Shown here: one piece after another, positions 1 through 9,336 of the stretch | Layout of the letters: each line of letters opens with the position of its first letter | How positions within the stretch are numbered: the stretch's first letter is position 1 | Source: Comamonas testosteroni | GTDB taxonomy: Bacteria > Pseudomonadota > Gammaproteobacteria > Burkholderiales > Burkholderiaceae_C | Direction of reading: 5' to 3' | DNA: 64,000 nucleotides | Assembly (NCBI RefSeq): GCF_014076415.1 | Contig: NZ_CP043568.1 | Location: 2,914,001-2,978,000 of the forward strand | Position numbers and translations under genes: made by a program | The notes under the pieces: generated by a model | Database searches by the model: none | Told to the model about the DNA's origin: nothing | Seen by the model: only the letters and a program-made list of their open reading frames with translations

Positions 1-270
1 GGCGAGGATTCACCGATGGCGAACCTGATGCTGTCGGTCATGGGGGCATTCGCCGAATTCGAGCGGGCCTTGATCCGTGAGCGGCAGCGCGAAGGCATCG
101 CGCTCGCTAAGCAACGCGGAGCCTACCGAGGCCGAAAGAAGTCTCTGAGCGGTGAACAGATTGCTGAACTGAAACGGCGCGTCACGGCGGGCGAGCAAAA
201 AGCGAAGCTGGCCCGTGAATTTGGTGTCAGCCGGGAGACCCTGTATCAATACTTGAAATTGGATCAATAA
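1..270 (+). CDS. tnpR: Tn3-family resolvase, C-terminal part
   Basis: The reading frame is open from the first base of the window, so the start lies to the left and only about 89 residues are visible. They contain the end of the serine-recombinase domain, with an [14 protein letters not shown] stretch typical of the long E helix of Tn3-type resolvases. A DNA-binding helix-turn-helix follows ([22 protein letters not shown]). The protein would resolve transposition cointegrates at res. It ends 2 bp before tnpA. The catalytic serine would be in the missing part. Confidence 0.93.
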   Translation, partial: GEDSPMANLMLSVMGAFAEFERALIRERQREGIALAKQRGAYRGRKKSLSGEQIAELKRRVTAGEQKAKLAREFGVSRETLYQYLKLDQ

Positions 271-272
271 AT

Positions 273-3241
273 ATGCCTCGTCGTTCCATACTGTCCGCCG
301 CCGAGCGGGAAAGCCTGTTGGCGTTGCCGGACACCAAGGACGACCTAATTCGACATTACACGTTCAGCGATACCGATCTCTCCATCATCCGCCAGCGGCG
401 CGGGCCTGCGAATCGCTTGGGCTTTGCCGTGCAGCTCTGCTACCTGCGCTTTCCCGGAATCTTCCTTGGTGTCGATCAGGCGCCGTCTTTGCCCCTACTG
501 AAACTGGTCGCCGACCAGCTCAAGGTCGGCGTCGAAAGCTGGGACGACTACGGGCAGCGGGAGCAGACCCGGCGCGAGCACCTGGTCGAGCTGCAAACGG
601 TGTTTTGCTTCCAGCCGTTCACCATGAGCCACTACCGGCAGGCCGTGCACACGCTGACCGACCTGGCCATGCAAACCGACAAAGGCATCGTGCTGGCTAG
701 AACCTTGGTTGAGCATCTGCGGCGACAGTCGATCATCCTGCCCGCGCTCAACGCCATCGAGCGCGCTAGCGCCGAGGCCATCACTCGCGCCAACCGGCGC
801 ATCTATGATGCCTTGGCCGAACCACTGTCGGACACGCATCGCCGCCGCCTCGACGATCTGCTCAGGCGCCGGGACAACGGCAAGACGACCTGGCTGGCCT
901 GGCTGCGCCAGTCGCCGGTTAAACCGAACTCGCGGCACATGCTGGAACACATCGAACGCCTCAAGGCGTGGCAGGCGCTCGATCTGCCTTCCGGTATCGA
1001 GCGGTCGGTGCACCAGAACCGCCTGCTCAAGATCGCCCGTGAGGGTGGCCAGATGACGCCCGCCGACTTAGCCAAGTTCGAGCCGCAACGGCGCTACGCC
1101 ACCCTCGTGGCGCTGGCCATCGAGGGCATGGCCACGGTCACCGACGAAATCATCGACTTGCACGACCGCATCCTGGGCAAGCTGTTCAACGCCGCCAAGA
1201 ACAAGCATCAGCAGCAGTTTCAGGCATCCGGCAAGGCGATCAACGCCAAGGTGCGGCTGTTCGGGCGCATCGGCCAGGCGCTGATCGAGGCCAAGCAAGC
1301 TGGCCGCGATCCGTTCGCCGCCATCGAGGCCGTCATGTCCTGGGATGCCTTCGCCGAAAGCGTCACCGAGGCGCAGAAGCTCGCTCAGCCCGATGACTTC
1401 GATTTCCTGCACCGCATCGGCGAAAGTTACGCCACCTTGCGCCGCTACGCGCCGGAATTCCTTGCCGTGCTCAAGCTGCGGGCCGCACCCGCCGCCAAGA
1501 ACGTGCTCGATGCCATCGAGGTACTGCGTGGCATGAACACCGACAACGCCCGCAAAGTGCCTGCCGATGCCCCGACCGACTTCATCAAGCCGCGCTGGCA
1601 GAAGCTGGTGATGACTGACGCGGGTATCGACCGGCGCTACTACGAGCTGTGCGCGCTGTCCGAGCTGAAGAACTCGCTGCGCTCGGGCGACATCTGGGTG
1701 CAGGGATCGCGCCAGTTCAAGGACTTCGAGGACTACCTGGTGCCGCCCGCGAAGTTCGCCAGCCTCAAGCAGTCCAGCGCATTGCCGCTGGCCGTGGCCA
1801 CCGACTGCGACCGGTACCTGCACGACCGCCTGACGCTGCTTGAAGCGCAGCTTGCCACGGTCAACCGCATGGCAGCGGCCAACGACCTGCCGAATGCGAT
1901 CATCACCGAGTCGGGCCTGAAGATCACGCCGCTGGATGCGGCGGTACCCGACACCGCGCAGGCGCTGATCGACCAGACAGCCATGATCCTGCCACACGTC
2001 AAGATCACCGAACTGCTGCTCGAAGTCGATGAGTGGACGGGCTTCACCCGCCACTTCACGCACCTGAAATCGGGCGATCTGGCCAAGGACAAAATCTGCT
2101 GTTGACCACCATCCTGGCCGACGCGATCAACCTGGGCCTGACCAAGATGGCCGAGTCCTGCCCCGGCACGACCTACGCCAAGCTCGCCTGGCTAAAAGCC
2201 TGGCATACCCGCGACGAAACCTATTCGACAGCGCTGGCCGAGTTGGTGAACGCCCAATTCCGGCATCCCTTCGCCGAACACTGGGGCGACGGCACCACGT
2301 CATCGTCGGACGGCCAGAACTTCCGAACCGGGAGCAAGGCCGAGAGTACCGGTCACATCAACCCGAAATATGGCAGCAGCCCTGGGCGAACCTTCTACAC
2401 CCATATATCCGACCAGTACGCGCCGTTCCACACCAAGGTGGTCAATGTCGGCGTGCGCGACTCGACCTATGTACTTGACGGCCTGCTGTACCACGAGTCC
2501 GACCTGCGCATCGAGGAACACTACACCGACACGGCAGGCTTCACCGATCACGTCTTTGCCCTGATGCATCTCCTGGGCTTCCGCTTTGCGCCGCGCATCC
2601 GTGACCTGGGCGACACCAAGCTGTTCATCCCCAAGGGGGATACCGCCTATGACGCGCTCAAACCGATGATTAGCAGCGACAGGCTGAACATCAAGGCTAT
2701 TCGTGCCCACTGGGATGAAATTCTGCGGCTGGCGACCTCGATCAAGCAGGGCACGGTGACAGCCTCGCTGATGCTTCGGAAACTCGGCAGCTATCCGCGC
2801 CAGAACGGCTTAGCCATCGCCCTGCGCGAGCTGGGGCGCATCGAACGCACGCTGTTCATCCTGGACTGGTTGCAAAGCGTGGAGCTGCGCCGCCGCGTCC
2901 ACGCTGGACTGAACAAGGGCGAAGCGCGCAACGCGCTGGCCCGCGCCGTATTCTTCAACCGTCTGGGCGAAATCCGCGACCGCAGCTTCGAGCAGCAGCG
3001 CTACCGGGCCAGCGGCCTCAACCTGGTTACGGCGGCCGTCGTGTTGTGGAACACGGTCTATCTGGAGCGCGCAGCACATGCGTTGCGTGGCAACGGGCAT
3101 GCTGTCGATGACGCGCTATTGCAATACCTGTCGCCGCTCGGCTGGGAACACATCAACCTGACCGGCGATTACCTCTGGCGCAGCAGCGCCAAGATCGGCG
3201 CGGGCAAGTTCAGGCCGCTACGACCGTTGCAACCGGCTTAG
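273..3241 (+). pseudogene. tnpA: Tn3-family transposase TnpA, one-base frameshift
   Basis: The gene is split between two frames. The first 610 codons from 273 match the N-terminal and middle parts of Tn21/Tn501-type TnpA (start [16 protein letters not shown], later [17 protein letters not shown]). The second frame takes over near 2090 and carries the catalytic C-terminal part ([28 protein letters not shown], ending LRPLQPA). Intact relatives read AKDKNLLLTT at the junction. Here the A run at 2091-2094 has four bases where five would restore the frame, giving about 989 codons. The cause is a one-base deletion or a homopolymer sequencing error. If real, no full-length transposase is made unless ribosomes or polymerase slip on the A run. 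Confidence 0.9.
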
Positions 3242-3274
3242 CGTGCTTTATTTTCCGTTTTCTGAGGCGACCCC
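3237..3274 (+). repeat. Right terminal inverted repeat (38 bp) of the Tn21-type transposon
   Basis: The sequence begins CTTAGCGTGCTTTATTTTCC and ends GACCCC. Read in reverse complement it is the standard GGGG...CTCAGAAAACGGAAAATAAAG...TAAG repeat of the Tn21/Tn501 group. It overlaps the last codons of tnpA. The next five bases (3275-3279) would be one copy of the target duplication; the other copy is outside the window. Confidence 0.92.
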
Positions 3275-3293
3275 GAGAAGGGCTTCCCGACTC

Positions 3294-3680
3294 TCAATGC
3301 GTTGGTATGGCATAGGCCACGCCAAGCTGAGCGGCCAACTCAGCAAGGCGTCGATCTGCAGTCCAAAGCAAAGCGCCTGGTGTGATTAGCGTCGAGGCGA
3401 GCAGCGATAGATCGACCAAGCCGCAGCCCTTACCGAATAGCTTGTTCTTCTCAAGGAAGGCCAAAGTCTCGGGAATTGAAGCTTCCTGGCTCGGCCGCAG
3501 CATGGCCAGGGCTGCGAGCGTATCGGCACGCGGCGCTGGCGGCGTGCCGCAGGCCAACTCTGCATGCACCATGGGATGCATCAGCACGCTGTCTTGCAAC
3601 AGGAGCTCCTGCAGGTGAATGTCGGCCTCCCGAAAATGCCTCACCCACACCGATGTATCGACTAGAACGGACACCGGCAT
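3294..3680 (-). CDS. vapC: VapC-type PIN-domain toxin
   Basis: This 128-residue protein has the PIN-domain layout. The N-terminal VLVDTSVWVRHF carries the first acidic residue, HAELACGT the second, and GLVDLSLLASTL and LWTADRRL the later conserved acidic positions. PIN toxins of this group are Mg-dependent endoribonucleases, often cutting tRNA. The start at 3680 overlaps the vapB stop codon (TGATG), so the pair is translationally coupled. It lies immediately beside the transposon end, so the insertion just missed the toxin. A role in maintaining the mobile element is inferred. Confidence 0.85.
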   Translation of the reverse strand: MPVSVLVDTSVWVRHFREADIHLQELLLQDSVLMHPMVHAELACGTPPAPRADTLAALAMLRPSQEASIPETLAFLEKNKLFGKGCGLVDLSLLASTLITPGALLWTADRRLAELAAQLGVAYAIPTH

Positions 3681-3895
3681 CAGCGAGAGCCTTCTGCCTC
3701 TGCCGCGCTGCCACGGCGTGGCACGTCAGGCATGTCTGGCGCGCTTCCGCCCAGGGCAGCCAAGCGCTTGCCTGCCTCGACGCGAGTGAAGGTCTCAAGT
3801 GCCAGGCGTACCAGTTCAGGCACAGCAATACCGGGCGCTGCAACAGCGCGGGCACGGTTCACGACTTCGTCGTCGATCGTAAAGGTCGATCTCAT
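3680..3895 (-). CDS. vapB: VapB-type antitoxin
   Basis: This is a 71-residue protein (MRSTFTIDDEVVNRARAVA...). Its short N-terminus looks like a ribbon-helix-helix DNA-binding segment of the type II antitoxin family that accompanies PIN toxins; the C-terminus would wrap the toxin. I chose the start at 3895 because a strong AAAGGAG site lies 6 nt upstream; a longer in-frame start would run through the promoter region. It overlaps vapC by one base. Autorepression is expected, and an inverted repeat sits just upstream. Confidence 0.82.
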   Translation of the reverse strand: MRSTFTIDDEVVNRARAVAAPGIAVPELVRLALETFTRVEAGKRLAALGGSAPDMPDVPRRGSAAEAEGSR

Positions 3896-3909
3896 GGCTA
3901 CTCCTTTAA

Positions 3910-3923
3910 CATCAAGTTTGATG
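3910..3923. promoter_or_regulatory. Inverted repeat upstream of vapB, possible operator
   Basis: CATCAA-GT-TTGATG is a perfect 6-bp dyad with a 2-nt centre. It lies 15-28 bp before the vapB start, and a further GCATCAAATG half-site lies at about 3931. Position and symmetry fit a VapBC operator. This is inferred only. Confidence 0.45.
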
Positions 3924-3960
3924 CATTGTCGCATCAAATGGGATGTTTGCGAATGATAAT

Positions 3961-3978
3961 TTGTATTGCACAATACAA
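3961..3978. promoter_or_regulatory. Perfect 18-bp palindrome before the SprT-like gene
   Basis: TTGTATTG-CA-CAATACAA is a perfect 8-bp dyad. It ends 2 bp before the chosen start codon of the SprT-like gene and also lies in the vapBC divergent region, so a bound protein would block translation start or transcription. Which regulator binds it is unknown. Confidence 0.5.
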
Positions 3979-3980
3979 AT

Positions 3981-4805
3981 ATGACCCAGCAGCCAAACCA
4001 GCTTGACCTTGTGCCCACGCCCTCACCCCGCTTGGCACCTACGCAGGAAACCTACAACGAGCTGCAGATGGCCTACGACCATTTCAACGAGCGGCTGTTT
4101 GGGGGGCAGCTCCCGAGTTGCTTGATTACGCTGCAGCGGGAAAAGCGGACTTTCGGCTACTTCTCTGCAGCTCGCTTTGCCTCGTTGGACGGCTCAACCA
4201 CAGATGAGATCGCGATGAATCCGACCTACTTTGCGGTCGTACCGATCATCGAAACACTCCAGACCCAAGTCCATGAAATGACGCACTTGTGGCAGCACCA
4301 CTTTGGCAAGCCAGGCCGAGGCCGCTATCACAACGAGGAATGGGCACGAAAGATGGAAAGCATTGGGCTCATGCCCTCTTCTACCGGGCAACCTGGTGGT
4401 GCGCGAACCGGTGATAGCATGGCGGACTACGCCGTCGAGGGTGGCCGCTTCCTGGCTGCATGCGACGAGCTGCTGACCGCGAATTTCACACTCAGCTGGT
4501 ACGACCGATTCCCCTCTGCAGATCATGTAATCGCTGGCCAAGCCAGCATGGCCAACCACATTCAAGGCATCGAAGGGACCAAGCCTCCAATGGCCAGCAT
4601 CCCTGCCCTCGCCGAGGCAGTGAAGCCCACGGGCTTAGCTGTTGCCGCCACTGCAGGGGAAGACGGAGTGCTTACTACGCCCGCCAACAGATCCAATCGG
4701 GTGAAATACAGCTGCAGCGGATGCAAGAATCCGGTCTCAGTGTGGGGAAAGCCGGGCATTAAGCTGATATGTGGTGAGTGCAGAAAAAGTTTTGACGTTC
4801 AATAA
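3981..4805 (+). CDS. SprT-like zinc metallopeptidase domain protein
   Basis: This 274-residue protein carries the zinc-binding signature HEMTHLWQHH, in which the two histidines and the glutamate give an HExxH motif. A second part, RYHNEEWARKMESIGL, resembles the downstream zinc ligand region of SprT/Spartan-type peptidases. A C-terminal zinc ribbon follows (CSGCKNPV...CGEC). Spartan relatives cut proteins cross-linked to DNA; copies on mobile elements are common but poorly understood. I prefer the start at 3981 to one at 3966, which would lie inside the palindrome. It is divergent from vapBC. The DNA-binding role is inferred from the ribbon. Confidence 0.8.
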   Translation: MTQQPNQLDLVPTPSPRLAPTQETYNELQMAYDHFNERLFGGQLPSCLITLQREKRTFGYFSAARFASLDGSTTDEIAMNPTYFAVVPIIETLQTQVHEMTHLWQHHFGKPGRGRYHNEEWARKMESIGLMPSSTGQPGGARTGDSMADYAVEGGRFLAACDELLTANFTLSWYDRFPSADHVIAGQASMANHIQGIEGTKPPMASIPALAEAVKPTGLAVAATAGEDGVLTTPANRSNRVKYSCSGCKNPVSVWGKPGIKLICGECRKSFDVQ

Positions 4806-5119
4806 ATCATCAACGACTGGAGATTCATCGAGCGCGCACATAAACTTCGCTCGTTTGACCGGACTGGCTAACATCTGCCTGCATTCCATTCTGGCTTGCC
4901 TTAGAAAGAACAACTGACAATCATTCGGTTTCCTGTATGGGGACCGACTGGACTGCCCCGCTACAGTAGATAATTCCCAGCCTCTTGCCCAGGCACGCTC
5001 AAACGTTTTGAGAGCAGTCCGGCACCATCAAGCTCAGTGCTTGTATTCACCCGATGAATGACCCCGAGGCATTGAGCGAAACGGCCGCGTAAGTAGACTG
5101 AAAATCACCAATGCAACCG
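4806..5119. other. Intergenic stretch between SprT-like gene and copper ATPase
   Basis: I see no convincing gene here. A small hairpin CTCAAA-CGT-TTTGAG at about 4999-5013 may end transcription from one side, but it has no T run. The two flanking genes converge on this stretch. Confidence 0.5.
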
Positions 5120-7624
5120 CTACCTTCTTAAACGCAGTGCATTGAAGATTACAGACGCCGAACTCAGGCTCATAGCGAGTGCTGCGATCATTGGCGACAG
5201 AAGCCACCCTGTGAACGGATACAGAACTCCCGCAGCAATCGGTACACCAATTCCGTTGTAGACGAAGGCAAATAGCAAGTTCTGACGCATGTTCCGTACT
5301 GTGTCAGTTGAAATTTCACGTGACTGTGCAATGCCACGCAAATCACCCTTGACCAGCGTGATCTGACCGCTGTTCATTGCTACGTCAGTCCCTGTTCCCA
5401 TGGCTACACCTACATCAGCTTTTGCCAAGGCCGGCGCATCGTTGATCCCGTCACCAGCCATGGCAACCACATGGCCTTCACTTTGCAATCGCTCCACGAG
5501 AGCTAGCTTGTCGGCGGGCTTGACTTCGCCATGGACTTCATCAATTCCAAGCTTGGCACCAACAGCCTTGGCTGTGGTCAGACCATCTCCCGTTGCCATG
5601 ACAATTCGCAAGCCGCTTGCATGAAGCGTTTGAATAGCATCCAAAGTGCTAGCTTTGATAGGGTCTGTTACTGCCAGGATGCCTGCGAACTTCCCATCAG
5701 CCGCTAAATGCATGATGCTTGCACCCTCTCCTCGCAGGCGTTCTCCGTCCGCTTGCAAGGAAGATACAGAAACGCCTTCTTGAGCCATCAGTGCGGTGTT
5801 GCCTAATGCCAAGCGCCGCCCCTCAACGGTTCCACGTACACCAATACCGCTGGCGGAATCGAAGTCCACAGGTTTAGCGAGTTGCAAGCCTTGTTCGCGT
5901 GCAGCTCGGACGATGGCATCCGCAAGCGGATGCTCGCTACCCTGATCCAAGCTAGCGGCAAGCCTCAAAACTTCGTCAGCCGTGAAATCTGGAGCAGGAA
6001 TCGCTTTATCGAATGCAGGCCGACCTTCTGTCAGGGTGCCCGTTTTATCTACGATGAGCGTATCCACTTCACGCATTTTTTCGATGGCGCCTGCGTCACG
6101 GAACAAAACGCCTTGTTCTGCAGCGCGCCCTGTGGCCACCATTACTGACATGGGTGTGGCCAAACCTAGCGCGCATGGGCAGGCGATGATGAGTACCGCG
6201 ACGGCATTGATCAACCCAAACACCCAACTGGGCTCTGGGCCAAAAATTCCCCAGACGAAGAAGGTGACTACAGCGACTAGCACGACAACCATAACGAACT
6301 TTCCAGCCACTACGTCGGCCATTCGCTGCATCGGTGCCTTCGACCGTTGGGCCGATGCAACCATCTGAACGATCTGGGAAAGCATGGTGGCAGCCCCCAC
6401 CTTTTCTGACCTCATGACCAGAGCTCCACTCGTATTGAGTGTGGCGCCGATCAGTTTGTCGTCAACGCGCTTTGTCACAGGTATTGGCTCGCCCGTGAGC
6501 ATCGATTCATCAACGGCGCTTTGACCTTCCGTGACAATGCCATCCACGGGTACTTTCTCGCCTGGACGTACGCGCAGCAGGTCTCCGACATGCACGTGGC
6601 TGAGGGGAACATCTTCCTCACTGCCATCTGCATTGATACGCCTTGCCGTCTTAGGAGCTAGGCTAAGCAATGATTTGATAGCGGCCGAGGTCTGAGAGCG
6701 AGCCTTCAGCTCAATGATCTGCCCCAACATGGTCAAAGAAATGATGACCACCGCTGCCTCGAAATAAACAGCTACACGGCCCATGGATACGAACGAGTCG
6801 GGAAACACACCAGGTGCCAGCGTCGCTACGAGGCTGTAGACAAAGGCGGCTCCCGATCCCAAGCTGATCAACGTCCACATGTTCGGACTGCGGTGGATGA
6901 TTGACTGCCAGCCTCGAACAAAAAAGGGCCAGCCCGTCCATAGCACCACGGGCAGGGAAAGAGTCAACTCGACCCATGTTTGGGTCTGCATAGTGAACCA
7001 GCCGAACTTGTGTCCGAACATGGCCAGAGTGGTAACAATCAGGGTGAGTGGTAGCGTCCACCAGAATCGCCGTTGAAAGTCTTGCAACTCGCTGTTGTCC
7101 TCTTCTCCAACCGGGATCAGTGGCTCCAGAGTCATTCCGCATTTAGGGCAGTTTCCGGGATGATCTTGCCGGACCTCCGGATGCATCGGGCAGGTATAGA
7201 TCGTTCCGGCGGGAACCACGCCCGAGTCATCAAACGATTTCTGATCTGAATGACTTGCAGCCACATGAGCATGTTCGTGCGAGCTGAGCAACTGGGCCTC
7301 AGGCACTAAATGCATTTGGCATTTAGGACAACGCCCCGGATGATCTTGATGGACTTCAGGATGCATTGGGCATACATAGACTGAGCCCTCTACTGCGTGA
7401 TCCGCCTGCCCGCTACTCGATATGAATTGCGCAGGGGCATGAGCAAATTTTTGCTGGCAATCGGCACTACAGAAGCGATAGGTCCGTCCCTCGTGAACTA
7501 TCTGATGGGCCGACTGTGGAGAGACAGTCATGCCGCAAACAGGATCTTGCAAAGGCTCGGCGTCAGTTTTGGTGTTTTCCAACTCTACTGATTCTGAAGA
7601 AGATCGATGCTGATGATGTTGCAT
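5120..7624 (-). CDS. copA/copF-type: Copper-exporting P1B-type ATPase with YHS and two heavy-metal-binding domains
   Basis: This is an 834-residue inner-membrane pump. N-terminal cytosolic modules are a YHS domain (DPVCGM, about 27-67) and two copies of the CPMHPE...CPKC heavy-metal-binding domain (about 83-108 and 143-168). The core has the TGEP actuator motif (377-380), the CPC metal-binding membrane motif (482-484) and the phosphorylated aspartate of DKTGT (D526), then the GDGINDAP hinge. CPC with these features fits Cu(I)/Ag(I) export from the cytoplasm. It lacks a classical CxxC HMA domain; the separate HMA protein at 14753 might deliver copper. Transcription is probably from the CueR-like promoter at 7653-7683. 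Confidence 0.93.
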   Translation of the reverse strand: MQHHQHRSSSESVELENTKTDAEPLQDPVCGMTVSPQSAHQIVHEGRTYRFCSADCQQKFAHAPAQFISSSGQADHAVEGSVYVCPMHPEVHQDHPGRCPKCQMHLVPEAQLLSSHEHAHVAASHSDQKSFDDSGVVPAGTIYTCPMHPEVRQDHPGNCPKCGMTLEPLIPVGEEDNSELQDFQRRFWWTLPLTLIVTTLAMFGHKFGWFTMQTQTWVELTLSLPVVLWTGWPFFVRGWQSIIHRSPNMWTLISLGSGAAFVYSLVATLAPGVFPDSFVSMGRVAVYFEAAVVIISLTMLGQIIELKARSQTSAAIKSLLSLAPKTARRINADGSEEDVPLSHVHVGDLLRVRPGEKVPVDGIVTEGQSAVDESMLTGEPIPVTKRVDDKLIGATLNTSGALVMRSEKVGAATMLSQIVQMVASAQRSKAPMQRMADVVAGKFVMVVVLVAVVTFFVWGIFGPEPSWVFGLINAVAVLIIACPCALGLATPMSVMVATGRAAEQGVLFRDAGAIEKMREVDTLIVDKTGTLTEGRPAFDKAIPAPDFTADEVLRLAASLDQGSEHPLADAIVRAAREQGLQLAKPVDFDSASGIGVRGTVEGRRLALGNTALMAQEGVSVSSLQADGERLRGEGASIMHLAADGKFAGILAVTDPIKASTLDAIQTLHASGLRIVMATGDGLTTAKAVGAKLGIDEVHGEVKPADKLALVERLQSEGHVVAMAGDGINDAPALAKADVGVAMGTGTDVAMNSGQITLVKGDLRGIAQSREISTDTVRNMRQNLLFAFVYNGIGVPIAAGVLYPFTGWLLSPMIAALAMSLSSASVIFNALRLRR

Positions 7625-7652
7625 GCAGATGGCCCTTCGCGATGTTGGATCG

Positions 7653-7683
7653 ATTCTTGGCTCTTACACCATGTGAATGTCAA
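7653..7683 (-). promoter_or_regulatory. MerR/CueR-type promoter of the copper ATPase gene
   Basis: On the minus strand a TTGACA -35 (7678-7683) is followed after 19 bp by AAGAAT (-10, 7653-7658). The long spacer holds the partial dyad TTCACATGGTGTAA. An over-long 19-bp spacer with a dyad is the signature of promoters activated by MerR-family metal sensors such as CueR. A GAAGGG ribosome site lies just before the ATG. No merR-family gene is in the window. Confidence 0.6.
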
Positions 7684-7908
7684 GCCAGAATCTGCTTGAG
7701 AAATAACTCTGTCCACCTCTTCTGAGGTACCGCAACCTGAGTACGGTGCTTGTGGCCATCTCAATCCAAGAAATGATTCTGGGGTTGAGGTGGCCTTTGT
7801 CATGACTACATGGCACGGAGATCATCCAAGCATGAATCCTCCGAAGCGATGCACCCTTCCTCTCCGTGTGCAGTCCCCGTGTCAGCTGTCGGTGGGTGAT
7901 CTAAAGGT

Positions 7909-8835
7909 TCAAATTCCTTTTGGCGAAAGAATCCCTAACCAAGCCACACTCGCCAAAACCAGAACTGCCAGTGTTGCTTCCATGAACAGGCTCTGGCGTA
8001 GCTTAGAGACTGCTTGCGCGCGATTCCCTGAGCCCAATGATGCCTCCAGACTTGGACTAAGCCGGAATCGATTTGCTGCTGCCAATGCAAGCATTCCGAG
8101 AACCAGCATTAGCTTGCCTAGCAGCAACTGACCATAGAGTGTTGAAACAAGCGGATCAAGCGAAGGCCCTGCGATCAATACATAGTTGACTACGCCACTG
8201 GCTGCAAGAACGAAAACGATCAGAGTTCCGACATGGGCAAAGCCGTTTGATGTGCGGCTCAATATGGCTACGGTGTCCTGTGTCGCATTTGCCCTACTTG
8301 TGGCTAAGATCAAAAAAGCAAGCAACGCGCCGACCCATGCACCTGCTGCCCAGAGGTGGGAGATGTCTGAAGCAAGGTGGATGTATCCACGCATTCCGTC
8401 GTCCATCGCTCCATGACCAGCCCAGGCCAGTGTCGCCAGCGCTACACCGCTAGATACGGACATGGCAACGAAGCGAAACGTTGGATTGAACTTCACTAGG
8501 GCAATCAAGATGCAAAGCGCTAGCGCAAGAATACGAATGCACCAAGCAAGGCCCATGTGAGTGCCGGTGATGAGCATCTCGAAGATATGCGTTGACAACT
8601 CGGAGTAAGTTTGCGCACCGGACATGGCCTTGGCAAGGACTGTCATGCCAATCACTGACAGTCCAATCCCGATTACTGCACATACACCAACGCAAACGCG
8701 ATAGCGACGCGCAATTGCCAAGGATCGCTCGTCGTGGCCAAGGGCATAGACGCTGAACATGGCGACGCCAAAACCTGCAGCCATGTCCAGATACAGCGCA
8801 AGGCGCAATACGATGGTGAACCAATCCTCGGCCAT
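7909..8835 (-). CDS. copD: Copper resistance membrane protein CopD
   Basis: This 308-residue protein has about eight predicted membrane helices and matches the CopD family, inner-membrane partners of periplasmic CopC in copper uptake or handling. Conserved histidines and aromatic residues lie at helix ends (for example WAGHGAMDDGMRGYIHLASDISHLWAAGAW). It starts 4 bp after the copC stop, so the two are coupled. It is the last gene of the copABCD group; a 284-bp gap with no gene separates it from the ATPase. Confidence 0.9.
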   Translation of the reverse strand: MAEDWFTIVLRLALYLDMAAGFGVAMFSVYALGHDERSLAIARRYRVCVGVCAVIGIGLSVIGMTVLAKAMSGAQTYSELSTHIFEMLITGTHMGLAWCIRILALALCILIALVKFNPTFRFVAMSVSSGVALATLAWAGHGAMDDGMRGYIHLASDISHLWAAGAWVGALLAFLILATSRANATQDTVAILSRTSNGFAHVGTLIVFVLAASGVVNYVLIAGPSLDPLVSTLYGQLLLGKLMLVLGMLALAAANRFRLSPSLEASLGSGNRAQAVSKLRQSLFMEATLAVLVLASVAWLGILSPKGI

Positions 8836-8839
8836 TTGC

Positions 8840-9226
8840 TTACTTCACCTGGAATGTGACGTTGCCATTGATAGGGTGTGTGTCTGACGACACTGCACGC
8901 CAATCCACGCGATAGGCACCGGGTTGAAGCGTCTGAGCGGGAGTAATGACCATGGTTTTGCCATCGCTAGCGCCAGAGACGCTTGCGCTGACCTTCATTG
9001 CGCCGTGGTTCGGCATTCCGGGCATCCCCGTCATGATCAAGTTCGCTGCCGAGAACTGAGGAACCAGCGTTTCCGAGAACTTCAACTCAATCGTGGCAGG
9101 TGCCGCGACCTGCGACTTATCCGCAGGAGAGGAGGAAACTAACGAAGGATGTGCAAATGCTGCGGAAGCGAACAGTGTTGCGGCAATTGGCGCGATGAAC
9201 TTAGCGACCAGGTTTGAGCGGTTCAT
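8840..9226 (-). CDS. copC: Periplasmic copper-binding protein CopC
   Basis: This is a 128-residue secreted protein. A signal peptide (ending ASAAFA) leads to a mature N-terminus HPSLVSSSPAD, where the first histidine is the known Cu(II) ligand of CopC proteins. A Met-rich stretch (MTGMPGMPNHGAMKV) is the likely Cu(I) site, and VDWRAVSSDTHPINGNVTF is the family C-terminal signature. It hands copper to CopD or CopA in the periplasm. A good AGGAG site lies 6 nt before the ATG. Confidence 0.93.
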   Translation of the reverse strand: MNRSNLVAKFIAPIAATLFASAAFAHPSLVSSSPADKSQVAAPATIELKFSETLVPQFSAANLIMTGMPGMPNHGAMKVSASVSGASDGKTMVITPAQTLQPGAYRVDWRAVSSDTHPINGNVTFQVK

Positions 9227-9287
9227 GAGAGACTCCTATCTAAGTGTGATGGTGGTTTGAAAACAGATGTCGAATCTAGGTCTGTAG

Positions 9288-9315
9288 AGTTGGCGCTCCC
9301 AAGGACGCGCCAACT
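9288..9315 (-). terminator. Hairpin between copB and copC
   Basis: AGTTGGCGC at 9288-9296 pairs perfectly with GCGCCAACT at 9307-9315 around a 10-nt loop. There is no T run. Placed between copB and copC it could stabilise the copAB message end or partly terminate, lowering copCD expression. Confidence 0.5.
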
Positions 9316-9336
9316 AGGAAGGGGACATTGGTCTGG

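Larger units (their letters stand above)
1..3274 (+). mobile_element. Tn3-family transposon, Tn21 subgroup, right part only
   Basis: The segment carries the 3' part of a serine resolvase gene, a Tn21/Tn501-type transposase gene and the matching 38-bp outer repeat at 3237-3274. The tnpR-tnpA-IR order in one direction is that of the transposition module of the Tn21 subgroup. The left end, the res site and any cargo lie outside the window. The transposon stops 19 bp short of the vapC stop codon. The module is probably unable to transpose alone because tnpA is frameshifted (see the tnpA entry). Confidence 0.9.

Noticed and set aside
1068..2063. Long antisense frame over tnpA (331 codons)
   Set aside because: It is a composition artefact of GC-rich coding DNA; the sense strand encodes a well-known transposase.
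7585..7803. 72-codon minus-strand frame between copD and the ATPase gene
   Set aside because: It runs through the CueR-like promoter and into the ATPase start, with no recognisable content.
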